Of a stretch of DNA of 64,000 nt, positions 1-9,294 are shown piece after piece; position 1 is the first letter of the stretch, and each line of letters starts with the position of its first letter. The stretch comes from Candidatus Methylacidiphilum fumarolicum (GTDB lineage Bacteria; Verrucomicrobiota; Verrucomicrobiia; Methylacidiphilales; Methylacidiphilaceae), in NCBI RefSeq assembly GCF_949774925.1, contig NZ_OX458932.1:2294001-2358000 (forward strand), read 5' to 3'. The position numbers and the translations under genes were made by a program. The notes beneath the pieces were generated by a model, which was given only the letters and a program-made list of their open reading frames with translations, made no database searches and was not told the DNA's origin.

Positions 1-1
1 T

Positions 2-1273
2 TCTTCCTCTCTTTCTTTCCACAACCAGATTGACGGGGGCATCGAATTTCGCTTTTTTTCTGACACAGAATATGCAGGCGTATGGCACCAACCAGTCAAT
101 ATCTGGAATTTGACTCAACCGCTGACTTACAACAATTTCACTCCCATCGTCCCTTTTACAGCGGCCATAAGCCCAATCTACCAAAATCCTTATCTTACCG
201 ATATTCCTATTCCTGGATATCCGGGGATGTACTATAATGTTTTTAACTATCTCTCCACAGCTGACACCTTTTCTACTCTCTCCCCGTTCTATCAGCACCA
301 GATCAATTTTACCGACCAATGGAGCCTTATGCTTGCTGGAAGAATGAATGCTTATTTTGTGCAGGCCTCCCCTCCTCCTGGTACCCCCGCTGAAATTTCG
401 CAAGCTGCCCCCTCTTTTGGCCTTCCCCCCTATACCTCTACTTCCATGAACATCGTTCAACCCGAAGTAACTATTAGCCCCAGTTACAAGCCCTTCCCTT
501 GGATGACCAGCTACTTCACCTTTTTCTACGGCCAAACCACGCTCCTCTCCCAGTTCGGCAGCTTTGCCCCAGAATTCCCCTCCGCCTATTACCACCAAAA
601 CAATTTCCTCTACGAAGTTGGCACCAAATTTAGCCTGCTCCATGATAAACTTTTCCTAGGCGTCTCCGGCTACTATCAAACAGGCTACATTCCCGCTCAG
701 GTCATCCCCGGAGGCCCTATAGCTACCGCTCAAGTCGCTATCAAAGGCGCACAGCTAAACGCCAACTATCAGCCTAATAAAAACTTCTGGCTTAACTTCG
801 GCTATGCCTTCATCGCCGGTCAAGAACTCTGGCAGGGACTCCCTCAAGGACCTTTAGCTTTGCAGCCCTATTCTAGTTCTGTTGCTAAACTCTATGGCCT
901 GCCCGTAGATCCATTGGTCAATGAACCCCCTCTCAACTTCCCTTTCATCGGCTTCCCTCATAACTACGGCAACCTAATGGCCACTTATAAGTTCGATAAC
1001 GGACTAGGCGTCTCCCTCTGGGCTTTGGCCGAAAGTGGGAATTTCATCTTTTATACCTACTCCACTCGAATCCCCTCCTGGTATACCCTCAACGCCAGAA
1101 TCTTCTACAGCTCAAAACGATGGGAAGCTAGCCTCTACCTCTATAACATCACCAACGAACATTATTGGCTGCCAGGTGCCCCAGGCTTTAGTGCAGCTAG
1201 AAATTTTAATTATGATTATATTGTTCCTCAACTTCCTTTCTGGATTCAAGGGACTGTAAGAGTATATTTTTAG
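2..1273 (+). CDS. TonB-dependent outer-membrane receptor, 3' part only
   Basis: The frame is open to the left edge, so this is the C-terminal part (at least 423 residues) of a longer receptor; the TTG at 110 is not a real start. The sequence is a run of short amphipathic, aromatic-rich strands, as in an outer-membrane beta barrel. It ends in Phe (VRVYF), as barrel proteins do for assembly by the BAM machinery. It shares phrases with the receptors at 15948, 26594 and 31192: an HNQIDGGIEF-like strand, PPGTP, PFPWMT, and NITNEHYWLPGA near the end. The plug domain and TonB box lie outside the window, so the ligand cannot be inferred. Its stop overlaps the stop of the convergent squalene gene by four bases. 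Confidence 0.9.
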   Translation, partial: SSSLSFHNQIDGGIEFRFFSDTEYAGVWHQPVNIWNLTQPLTYNNFTPIVPFTAAISPIYQNPYLTDIPIPGYPGMYYNVFNYLSTADTFSTLSPFYQHQINFTDQWSLMLAGRMNAYFVQASPPPGTPAEISQAAPSFGLPPYTSTSMNIVQPEVTISPSYKPFPWMTSYFTFFYGQTTLLSQFGSFAPEFPSAYYHQNNFLYEVGTKFSLLHDKLFLGVSGYYQTGYIPAQVIPGGPIATAQVAIKGAQLNANYQPNKNFWLNFGYAFIAGQELWQGLPQGPLALQPYSSSVAKLYGLPVDPLVNEPPLNFPFIGFPHNYGNLMATYKFDNGLGVSLWALAESGNFIFYTYSTRIPSWYTLNARIFYSSKRWEASLYLYNITNEHYWLPGAPGFSAARNFNYDYIVPQLPFWIQGTVRVYF

Positions 1274-3522
1274 ACCGTTTTTTCCGTACAAAAACCAGCT
1301 AAGGTCGATTTTGAAAGAGGAGTTAAAGAATCGATGAATTGTGCTGCTTTTGTGCCGCTTAGAACAGCTCCTTCTATTGTAGCAGGCAGTCCCGTATTTG
1401 TCCAATCCCCTGCAATAACAAAATTTTTCCATTCTGTCTGAACGGGTGGCCTATATTTTAAAGAAGTGGGATCAAATTTAGGGGTAGCACCTAGAGATTT
1501 AAAAAGAAAGCTACCACAAAGCTTTGATTCTATTGAGCGGGGTATTAGCCGGTTAACTTCTTTCCATATGATTTTTTCAACCTCTTTAGAATTCAAACTG
1601 AGGATATTTTTTGGAGGAGCACTAATTACTGCAACATAAGAATAAAAAGGAAAAGACAACAGTTCTTTATCCATTATAAGATTTCTTGAAAAAAGCCATT
1701 GTACTGGAGAATCTAAAAATCCTATAACAGGTTGATCCGTAAAAGGTCGATCAACCCAAAAATACAAGCTTAGAATTGGAGACTGTTCAATAGATTCACA
1801 GTTTTTTCTCAAGGACGATTCCTTCGGCAACAAACTACCCAATATATGCCACGGAAGGGCGCTCAAAAAATAGTCAACGGAATCGGATGCAAACTCTTTA
1901 CCATCGACCGTTTTTATAGACTTCAAATAGTTCTCTTCAAATTCAAGAGAACAAACAGAAGTTCTAAAAAATAATTTTCCTCCACAAGCATTTATAACCC
2001 GTTCGAACTCATTAGAAAATAGCTCACTTAATCCCACGCGGCTAAAAATAAGACTGAGATCTTTTCTTTTGCCTAATATGGTTTTTTTCAGTACAGAATA
2101 AAAGAGCTCTGCTGAAGCTTTCTCTATTGACAAATTTAATGCAGCCACACAGAGGGGCTCCCAAAGGGAGCGGATTAATGCAACACTCTGCTTTTTTCTT
2201 CTTAGCCAATCGGAGACTGATTCTTCTTCAAAGGGTTTTTCACGAAGAATAATAGAGAGGAGGAAAAAAAAGGCTTTAAGCCAATCGCTAACCGAAAGCT
2301 CCGAATAACGAAGGAGAGCTACAAGCAGATGGAAAGGGGCTGGGAGATTCCCAGCCGAAAGCACTGAACTGCCTTTTTCACTAGCAAAACTAAGTTTTAG
2401 AGGATCGATCCATAATAGCTTTGAGCTGATGCCTATTTTCTCAACAAATTCTAAAGTATGGTGATAGCAACCCATCATTATATGTTGACCAGTATCTATT
2501 ATTTGTTTGGTTTGAGGCTCTAGAAAGCTCCCTGCTCTTCCCCCCAATTTTGATTTTGATTCCAGCAGAATTACTTCATGACCAAGGGAGATCAACTCTA
2601 AGGCAGCAGATACCCCAGAAAAACCACCTCCAAGAATCACAACCTTTTTTGGAGGTCCCGAAGGAAGAGTTGAGTCGGTACCAAAAGCATGCTTGAATAA
2701 AACCTTAAGTATAGAAGCAAGCTTTTGAGCCTTGTTTAAGCGAATCGAATGATGAAACACATCAAACTGTTTTGTTTTTATTTTTTCTAAGATGGCTTTA
2801 TAGACTGAACTCATGATCTCTGCAGCCAGTAATTTGGGCTTATCCAATGGATGAATCAGTTTGGAAGATTTGGCAAAGTAATGCTTCGCTCGAAAATATT
2901 GTAGTCTAAAAAAATCGCGGATTTTTGGGCTCCATCTCAAAGAAAGTATCTCTTCTTCAGTAATCCCATGGATTTCCAGCTCATCTAAAGGAAAATAGAT
3001 TCTACCAAAAGAAGAATCTTTGGGAACATCCCGCAGGATATTTGTCAGTTGAAAAGCTGTCCCCAAAGCCAGCGCATAGTCTTTGCTAAGCGCATGGCGA
3101 CAACCAAAAATCTCAATGCTTACCAAGCCTACAGCTCCCGCAACTCGATAACAATATAATGAAAGCTCGTCGAAATTTTTGTATCTTCTTTTTTCTATAT
3201 CCATTTCTACCCCAAGAATAATCTCTTGAAGCATTTCCTGGGACAAATTCCATTTGTGAACGACTTGACTAAGTTCTTTGCCTAATGGGGAAGAAGGAAC
3301 TGAATAATAGATTTTTTCTACCTCTTTTTTCCAAAAAAGGATCCCTTCCTTTTTTTCATGGGGAGAAAGGACTGTTGAATCGGCAATATCATCGATCACA
3401 CGACAAAAGGCATAAAAGACGGTCATGGCCCATCTTTGTTCTTTAGGTAAACAAAAAAAGGAAAGAGCCAAATTTGACTTGCTCTTGGAAGTTACCGTTT
3501 GTCCGATCAATGGAGAGTTCAT
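1270..3522 (-). CDS. hpnD/hpnE: Squalene synthase (HpnD-like) fused to FAD-dependent HpnE-like oxidoreductase
   Basis: One 750-residue protein carries two enzymes. Residues 1-280 form a trans-isoprenyl diphosphate (squalene/phytoene) synthase with the first Asp-rich motif DDIAD at 44-48 and the second motif NILRD at 161-165. Residues 293-750 form an FAD amine-oxidase fold: a dinucleotide-binding GGGFSG at 298-303, then ESKSKLGGRAGSF, and a C-terminal AGDWTNTGLPATIEGAV motif typical of HpnE and carotenoid desaturases. In hopanoid producers HpnC, HpnD and HpnE convert two farnesyl diphosphates to squalene through presqualene diphosphate and hydroxysqualene. A single-chain HpnD-HpnE is the natural reading. 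A phytoene synthase-desaturase fusion is the alternative. No hpnC or squalene-hopene cyclase is in the window. Confidence 0.85.
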   Translation of the reverse strand: MNSPLIGQTVTSKSKSNLALSFFCLPKEQRWAMTVFYAFCRVIDDIADSTVLSPHEKKEGILFWKKEVEKIYYSVPSSPLGKELSQVVHKWNLSQEMLQEIILGVEMDIEKRRYKNFDELSLYCYRVAGAVGLVSIEIFGCRHALSKDYALALGTAFQLTNILRDVPKDSSFGRIYFPLDELEIHGITEEEILSLRWSPKIRDFFRLQYFRAKHYFAKSSKLIHPLDKPKLLAAEIMSSVYKAILEKIKTKQFDVFHHSIRLNKAQKLASILKVLFKHAFGTDSTLPSGPPKKVVILGGGFSGVSAALELISLGHEVILLESKSKLGGRAGSFLEPQTKQIIDTGQHIMMGCYHHTLEFVEKIGISSKLLWIDPLKLSFASEKGSSVLSAGNLPAPFHLLVALLRYSELSVSDWLKAFFFLLSIILREKPFEEESVSDWLRRKKQSVALIRSLWEPLCVAALNLSIEKASAELFYSVLKKTILGKRKDLSLIFSRVGLSELFSNEFERVINACGGKLFFRTSVCSLEFEENYLKSIKTVDGKEFASDSVDYFLSALPWHILGSLLPKESSLRKNCESIEQSPILSLYFWVDRPFTDQPVIGFLDSPVQWLFSRNLIMDKELLSFPFYSYVAVISAPPKNILSLNSKEVEKIIWKEVNRLIPRSIESKLCGSFLFKSLGATPKFDPTSLKYRPPVQTEWKNFVIAGDWTNTGLPATIEGAVLSGTKAAQFIDSLTPLSKSTLAGFCTEKTV

Positions 3523-4108
3523 TCCTGAATTAATGTTCTTACTCTAAGTATTTCACTTAGAACCTTGTGCAAGTCATCCTTAAGGTAAATGGCTTTTGTG
3601 AGCCTAGCAGAAAGTTGATTGAATACCATAATTTTTCAATTCTTGCAAGAAACAGGACAAGGGATGGAGAGAAATTGCATAGCAACAGCTCATAAGGTTT
3701 CTTCTTTCTAATCCGGGAGTCCTACAGTAGATCAGACTTATTAACGGAAACATCACAGGAAAAACACAATGGAGAAAGATCGCATGATCTTTTTTAAAGC
3801 TAATCTGGAACATTCTTTCCTGCAAAGTGCACTGAAAAAGATTTTCCCTCTTTTTTTTGTTGAATAACAGGCATTGCCGGCGGATTTTCTGCTCAATATC
3901 CATATCTTGATCATTCTTTTAATTTCTATTCTTTTCTTATTTTCTAAAGAAACTCTACTAGACAGGTAGAATGGTCATTTTGAATGTATTAAAAAAGTTA
4001 CTTTTCTATTCTACTTTTGGTTTTACGTTAAATTTCGATTCATTAAAATGAAAGTTCTTTCATTTGTTATAGAATCCATTTTCTCTTTCGATAGTTAGGA
4101 GTATAAAT
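3523..4108. other. Intergenic stretch, no convincing gene
   Basis: This stretch separates two divergent genes. A 99-codon minus-strand frame (3604-3903) fills part of it. It is Cys-rich with no recognisable domain and no clear ribosome site, and I do not believe it is coding. The last 150 bases are strongly AT-rich and probably hold the promoter of the gene at 4109, which has a good ribosome site (TTAGGAG, 7 bases before ATG). Confidence 0.4.
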
Positions 4109-5086
4109 ATGAAATCTCAAACAATAAAGCAGTTTATAGATCATCATTTCAGACATTTTAATGCCGCATCACTTAAAGAAGCAGCGAAAGGGTATGTGCG
4201 ACATATTGAATTGGGGGGAAAGATGATGATTGCCCTTGGGGGAGCAATGAGCACTGCTGAACTAGGAATTTCTCTTGCAGAAATGATTAGACAGGATAAG
4301 GTGCATGCCATTTCATGTACAGGGGCTAATTTAGAAGAGGATATTTTCAACCTTGTGGCTCATAACTACTACCAAATGATTCCTCATTATAGAGAACTCA
4401 GTGCGGATGAAGAAGTTGCATTATATGAAAAGCATCTCAATCGTGTCACTGATACGTGCATTCCAGAAGAAGAAGCTATGCGACGGATTGAACGAGTAAT
4501 CCTTGACGAATGGATAGAAGCAGACAAGCAAAAACAACGATTTTTTCCTCATGAATTTATTTGGAAAATCTTAAAATCAGGAAAGTTAAAACCTTTTTAT
4601 CAAATTGATCCAAAAGATAGCTGGGTACTTGCAGCTATGGAAAAAAACCTCTTCATGGTTGTTCCTGGTTGGGAAGATTCTACCCTTGGCAATATGTATG
4701 CTGCCCATTGTCTTCAAGGCCATATTAAAGATCCTATGACAATAAAAAGTGGCATAGAGTATATGATGGAGCTTGCCCAATATTATCTTCAGACAACCAA
4801 AAACCACTCTTTAGGGTTATTTCAAATTGGAGGTGGCATTTCCGGTGATTTCCCAATCTGCGTCGTTCCCATGCTGCATCAGGATATGCAACTTCGTAAT
4901 ATCCCTTTATGGGGATATTTCTGCCAAATCAGCGATGCAACAACAAGCTACGGTTCCTATAGTGGTGCCTCTCCAAATGAAAAAATCACCTGGGGAAAAT
5001 TAGGAAAGGATACTCCGAAATTTGTTATCGAATCCGATGCGACCATTGTAGCACCCTTGCTATTTTCTTACGTGTTAGAAAGTTAA
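4109..5086 (+). CDS. Deoxyhypusine-synthase-family protein lacking the catalytic lysine
   Basis: The 325-residue protein resembles deoxyhypusine synthase (DHS) along its length. It has an N-terminal GGAMSTAELG segment, CTGANLEEDIFN at 70-81, GGGISGDFPI at 241-250 and SGASPNEKITWGK at 285-297, the last matching the NAD/spermidine-site region of DHS. In eukaryotic DHS the lysine that forms the imine intermediate follows the GGG by three positions (GGGVVKHHI). Here that position is Gly246. Bacteria also lack the eIF5A substrate. Some bacterial DHS homologues act in polyamine metabolism, but the missing lysine argues against the standard aminobutyl transfer. It is monocistronic, preceded by a strong ribosome site and followed by a cluster of hairpins. 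Confidence 0.8.
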   Translation: MKSQTIKQFIDHHFRHFNAASLKEAAKGYVRHIELGGKMMIALGGAMSTAELGISLAEMIRQDKVHAISCTGANLEEDIFNLVAHNYYQMIPHYRELSADEEVALYEKHLNRVTDTCIPEEEAMRRIERVILDEWIEADKQKQRFFPHEFIWKILKSGKLKPFYQIDPKDSWVLAAMEKNLFMVVPGWEDSTLGNMYAAHCLQGHIKDPMTIKSGIEYMMELAQYYLQTTKNHSLGLFQIGGGISGDFPICVVPMLHQDMQLRNIPLWGYFCQISDATTSYGSYSGASPNEKITWGKLGKDTPKFVIESDATIVAPLLFSYVLES

Positions 5087-5180
5087 TTGTGATCAAGCGT
5101 CCCAGTAAAAGAATTGGTTCAATGTCAACCTTCCAAAATCTAATACAAACTATTGGAATTTGGCTCGATTTAAAATAGGA

Positions 5181-5293
5181 GCAGTCCTTTTCCTAAGGAT
5201 TTCCTAAGGACTGCCTTAGATAAGGCTACAACAGGGCTGCCTGTCCGCTGTCTTATCTAACACGCTATTCTGCAGTAGTCTGCAGAATAGCGT
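5181..5293. repeat. Three tandem hairpins in a convergent intergenic region
   Basis: Three inverted repeats lie end to end. The first is a 9-bp stem, GCAGTCCTT with AAGGACTGC (5181-5189/5206-5214), enclosing two copies of TCCTAAGGA. The second is a 9-bp stem, TTAGATAAG with CTTATCTAA (5216-5224/5252-5260), with a nested ACAGG/CCTGT stem. The third is a perfect 14-bp stem, ACGCTATTCTGCAG (5262-5275), with a TAGT loop. They lie between the convergent DHS-like and hppA genes. No T-tract follows the last stem, so a simple intrinsic terminator is not an obvious explanation. A bidirectional terminator, a REP-like element or a small structured RNA are all possible. Confidence 0.7.
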
Positions 5294-5506
5294 CAGTCAC
5301 TTTCTGCTTCTAATTTCCATGCCTTAGTTACTAAGAGAGGCTTTAATTTATCCCACTGTCCCTTATTTAGGGGGGGCTGGACAATATCCCATATAGAAGC
5401 TTCGATAAGAATATTTTGATAACATCTATCTACGCATCTATTTCACCCATCAGAATAAGCTTTAAGTGCCTGCTTATTGCATCTGCTCCTAAGCGCTCAG
5501 AGGTTG

Positions 5507-7615
5507 CTAAAGATGCCAATACTTTGCAAAAATGGGAATAATAAGAATGGCTAAAACATTCACTACTTTGATCATTGGATTAATGGCTGGACCGGCAGTA
5601 TCCTTATAAGGATCGCCTACCGTATCTCCAGTTACTGCCGCTGCATGCGCTTCTGATCCTTTCCCTCCGAAGTTCCCTTCTTCTATCCATTTTTTCGCAT
5701 TGTCCCAAGCTGCTCCTCCCGAGGTCATTGAAATAGCAACAAACAAACCAGTAACAATAGTGCCTATAAGTGCTCCCCCTAATACCACAGGACCAAGCCC
5801 AGGAACAATTGCTATTCCCAGCACAGCCAATAGGGGCAAGATTGCAGGAAAAATCATTTCTTTTAATGCCGCTTTTGTCACAATATCAACACATCGCCCA
5901 TATTGAGGCCTATCGACTCCTTTTAATATACCAGGGATTTCTCTAATCTGACGTCGAACTTCTTGAACGACGCTCCCTGCCGCCCTCCCTACCGCGGACA
6001 TGCTTCTAGCAGCAAAAAGATAAGGAAGAAGCCCTCCAATAAAAAGGCCTATAATCACTTTGGGATCTTGTAGCTTAAACTGAAGTTCTTGCGCAATAGT
6101 TGCAGAGCTGAAATGCTTGAGTTCTTCTACGTAAGAGCCAAAAAGGACTAAAGCTGCTAAGCCTGCTGAACCAATAGCATAGCCTTTCGTTACTGCTTTC
6201 ATCGTATTTCCAACAGCATCTAACTCATCGGTTATCTGCCTCACCGATTTCGGCAATTGGCTCATTTCTACAATGCCTCCCGCATTATCTGTAATCGGAC
6301 CGAAAGCATCTAATGATATTACAATACCAGCCATACTGAGCATGCAGCGAACGGCAATAGCAACCCCATACAAACCTCCAAGCCAATAGGTTAACATAAC
6401 TGCAGCTCCAATAAAAAGCACGGGCAAAGCTGTCGCTTCCATTCCCGTAGCCAACCCTGCAATGATATTTGTAGCATGTCCTGTTTGTGAAGCATGAGCA
6501 ATAATCTGTACAGGTTTGCGTGTTGTTGCCGTATAGTAATCGGTTATGAGGAATATGGCAGCAGTCATCAACACACCAACAACCGAACAAGCAAAAATGT
6601 TCAGCCAATTAGAAGGGAAAAGGTAATAGGAGAGGGGTAAGAAAAGGGCTGAAGACACCACGCCATTGACCATAACACCGTTAAGAAGCGCTTTTGCTGG
6701 AGGAGCCTTCGAGATGCTTACATAAAAAATCCCAGAAAGAGCCCCCAAAATTGTAACCATACCAACTAAGAATGGATAAGCGGTCGCAGCAGGATCTCCG
6801 CCTAAAACAACGACGGCAACAAGTACTGCTCCGATAAGACTCACCACATAGGTTTCAAAAACATCCGCGGCCATTCCTGCACAATCTCCTACATTATCAC
6901 CGACATTATCAGCAATGGTTGCAGGATTCCGAGGGTCATCTTCGTTAAGGTTTTGTTCTATTTTCCCTGTCAAATCCGCACCAACGTCAGCGGCCTTGGT
7001 ATAAATCCCTCCTCCCAACCGAGCGAAAACACTGATCAGGCTTGCTCCAAGGGCAAGACCAACAAGGGAAGAAGAAGTTTCTGAGACTCCCTGATAATGT
7101 AATGAGAGAGCATAAAAGAGACCGACAGAAAAAAGAGCCAGTCCAACGACAAGCAATCCGGTCACCGAGCCACCAAGGAAAGACACATGCAACGCTTTAT
7201 CTTTACTCTGTGTAGCGGCTTGAGCTGTTCTAACATTTGCCTGAACAGCCACACGCATCCCTATAAGTCCTGCAAGATATGAACAAAACGAGCCCAACAA
7301 AAACCCCGAAGCTGTCCACCAATTTTTAAAAAGCCCAATCAGCAGAAAAAGCACTGCCGCAATCCCAAGGATGGTAACAAGCTGTCTGTTAAGATAAGCC
7401 TTTGCTCCCTCTTCGATAGCTCCGGCAATCATCCTCATCCTGTCATTTCCACTGTCTAGGGATCGAATTCGAAAAGCGAGAATGATTGCCACTAATATGC
7501 CAATCAAGCTAAAACCGATAGAAATTCCGATGGATGAATTGATTAAAAATGTTTGCATAATTTGGACCGAAATTGTAGTTAATGCTGCCCACGAATCAAG
7601 TTCAACAACAAACAT
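5507..7615 (-). CDS. hppA: Membrane-bound H+-translocating inorganic pyrophosphatase
   Basis: This polytopic membrane protein of about 702 residues hydrolyses pyrophosphate and pumps protons across the inner membrane. The family signatures are clear: DVGADLTGK at 210-218 and [16 protein letters not shown] at 236-251 in the Mg-PPi site, and the mirrored [17 protein letters not shown] near the C-terminus. In the subtype-determining segment it reads [11 protein letters not shown], with Lys473 where K+-dependent enzymes have Ala. This predicts the K+-independent class. The start is uncertain: the first ATG (7615) gives a 19-residue leader before Met20 (ATG at 7558), which sits closer to the first membrane helix. 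Neither has a strong ribosome site. Confidence 0.95.
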   Translation of the reverse strand: MFVVELDSWAALTTISVQIMQTFLINSSIGISIGFSLIGILVAIILAFRIRSLDSGNDRMRMIAGAIEEGAKAYLNRQLVTILGIAAVLFLLIGLFKNWWTASGFLLGSFCSYLAGLIGMRVAVQANVRTAQAATQSKDKALHVSFLGGSVTGLLVVGLALFSVGLFYALSLHYQGVSETSSSLVGLALGASLISVFARLGGGIYTKAADVGADLTGKIEQNLNEDDPRNPATIADNVGDNVGDCAGMAADVFETYVVSLIGAVLVAVVVLGGDPAATAYPFLVGMVTILGALSGIFYVSISKAPPAKALLNGVMVNGVVSSALFLPLSYYLFPSNWLNIFACSVVGVLMTAAIFLITDYYTATTRKPVQIIAHASQTGHATNIIAGLATGMEATALPVLFIGAAVMLTYWLGGLYGVAIAVRCMLSMAGIVISLDAFGPITDNAGGIVEMSQLPKSVRQITDELDAVGNTMKAVTKGYAIGSAGLAALVLFGSYVEELKHFSSATIAQELQFKLQDPKVIIGLFIGGLLPYLFAARSMSAVGRAAGSVVQEVRRQIREIPGILKGVDRPQYGRCVDIVTKAALKEMIFPAILPLLAVLGIAIVPGLGPVVLGGALIGTIVTGLFVAISMTSGGAAWDNAKKWIEEGNFGGKGSEAHAAAVTGDTVGDPYKDTAGPAINPMIKVVNVLAILIIPIFAKYWHL

Positions 7616-7697
7616 GTTTTACCAACTGAAGCTGAATAAGCCTAGCAATGTGGGCTCATTTTCGTTTCTACTATAAAAATTCAGTTCATAATCTTCA

Positions 7698-7770
7698 TGG
7701 GCAGTGAGGGAATCGAACCCCCGACCCTCTCGGTGTAAACGAGATGCTCTACCGCCTGAGCTAACTGCCC
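7698..7770 (-). tRNA. tRNA-Val (anticodon TAC)
   Basis: Read on the minus strand it folds as a full cloverleaf. The acceptor pairs GGGCAGT with ACTGCCC, the anticodon stem TCTCG/CGAGA encloses loop TTTACAC (anticodon TAC, codon GTA), and the T-arm contains GGTTCGATTCC. The discriminator base is A. CCA is not encoded. It lies between nuoN and hppA. Confidence 0.95.
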
Positions 7771-7776
7771 TAAAAC

Positions 7777-9201
7777 TTATGACAAAACGGCTCCGACTAA
7801 TTTGATAACTGGTTCGGCATAAAATCCAAGTAAAATGGATCCAATGCTTAATATCCAAAGCAAAACTTTCGTGGCTGGGCTTAACACAATCCTTTGAACC
7901 GTTTCTGGTTCAGCCCAAAACATAGCTCGCACCACCCCTATATAATAATATAAGCCAGCCGCAGCGCAGAGCGCACCAATAATCACTAGCAGATGCTGCC
8001 CACTTTCCCAAGCCGCAAGAAACACCATCAGTTTGCCAAAAAAACCCATTAAAGGGGGCAGCCCTGCTAAGGAAATCATAGCAAAGGCCATAGACCAGGC
8101 TAAAAGCCCGTTTTTATGATAAAGTCCATTGAAATCCTTAATGGAAACCCCACTGGGTTGATTCTTTTCAAGGAGAATAACCACAAGAAAAGCAGCAAAA
8201 ATAGCGACAAGGTAAGCAAAAAAATAATAAATGACAGCTGCGCATCCAATTGTATTATGTGCAGATAGCCCCATAAGCAAAAAACCCCCATGACTAATAC
8301 TCGAATAGCCAAGCATCCTTTTTATATTTCTTTGTGGAATAGCTGCCAGATTACCTAAAATAACGGAGAGGAGGGCCATTAGAACAATTAAGGGAATCCA
8401 ATGCTTCTGAAAACTTTGATCATAAAAAGGAAGGTTTAATACTCTTAGCAGAACAACAAATCCAGCAGCTTTGGATCCAACCGCCAAATATGAGGTGATC
8501 GGTGTAGAAGCTCCTTGATAGACATCAGGGGTCCAAACATGAAAGGGCACAGCTGAAGCTTTAAACCCAAGACCAACCAGAACAAATATAAGACCAAGGA
8601 CTAAAGGAGCACTCACTGGGTTGTTTTGAGCAAAACGTGCTACTTCATCAAATTGGGTTGAACCTGTGATTCCAAAAACAAAGGCTATACCCATCACAAG
8701 AAAAGAAGAAGCCAAAGCTCCTATGACCAAATATTTTACCCCTGCCTCCAAAGCCGAAGGAAATTCTTTTTGAAAAGCTACCAATACATAGAAAGAAACG
8801 GTGACAATTTCAAGCCCAACAAACAGAAGAATAAAATCCCTAACTGAGGCTAACAGAGCCATACCAGCAGTAGTTAATAAGGGCAAAGTATAAAATTCTG
8901 CTCTCCCTTTCGTTATAAGACTATTGCTTTCCAAACTTAGATAGGTAACAAGAAATCCAGTTATCAAAAAAAATACTTTCCACAGAACTGCCATTTTATC
9001 CCAGACATACAGTCCATTCCAATAAATACCCTGATTATCAACAAAAGGCAGCAGCAGAACTCCTGAGATCAGATAAGAAGCCAAGACAAGAATGCCCACA
9101 CTCTTATAATTTGGTTTTGCTATGGCTTGCCACAAAAGCAGAAACAAAGCAGACAGGGTAAGGAAACATTCGGGACTACAAAGAACAAATAACGCATTCA
9201 T
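7777..9201 (-). CDS. nuoN: NADH-quinone oxidoreductase subunit N
   Basis: This 474-residue antiporter-like membrane subunit of complex I has about 14 predicted helices. The conserved core reads [20 protein letters not shown], with the Lys/His-bearing helices that form the proton channel, followed by [16 protein letters not shown]. It is the last gene of the nuoI-N run and lies 93 bases downstream of nuoM. The length is normal for NuoN. Confidence 0.96.
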   Translation of the reverse strand: MNALFVLCSPECFLTLSALFLLLWQAIAKPNYKSVGILVLASYLISGVLLLPFVDNQGIYWNGLYVWDKMAVLWKVFFLITGFLVTYLSLESNSLITKGRAEFYTLPLLTTAGMALLASVRDFILLFVGLEIVTVSFYVLVAFQKEFPSALEAGVKYLVIGALASSFLVMGIAFVFGITGSTQFDEVARFAQNNPVSAPLVLGLIFVLVGLGFKASAVPFHVWTPDVYQGASTPITSYLAVGSKAAGFVVLLRVLNLPFYDQSFQKHWIPLIVLMALLSVILGNLAAIPQRNIKRMLGYSSISHGGFLLMGLSAHNTIGCAAVIYYFFAYLVAIFAAFLVVILLEKNQPSGVSIKDFNGLYHKNGLLAWSMAFAMISLAGLPPLMGFFGKLMVFLAAWESGQHLLVIIGALCAAAGLYYYIGVVRAMFWAEPETVQRIVLSPATKVLLWILSIGSILLGFYAEPVIKLVGAVLS

Positions 9202-9294
9202 CGTAGATAATCCAGACTAATAACTTGTTAATTTCTTTAGAAAAAAGGATTTGCTTTCTGTTTTTACCAAAAATTTCATTGTGTTCTATCGAAA

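Noticed and set aside
3604-3903. 99-codon minus-strand frame
   Set aside because: No domain, unusual Cys content, no ribosome site, and it lies in a promoter-like AT-rich gap. Not accepted as a gene.
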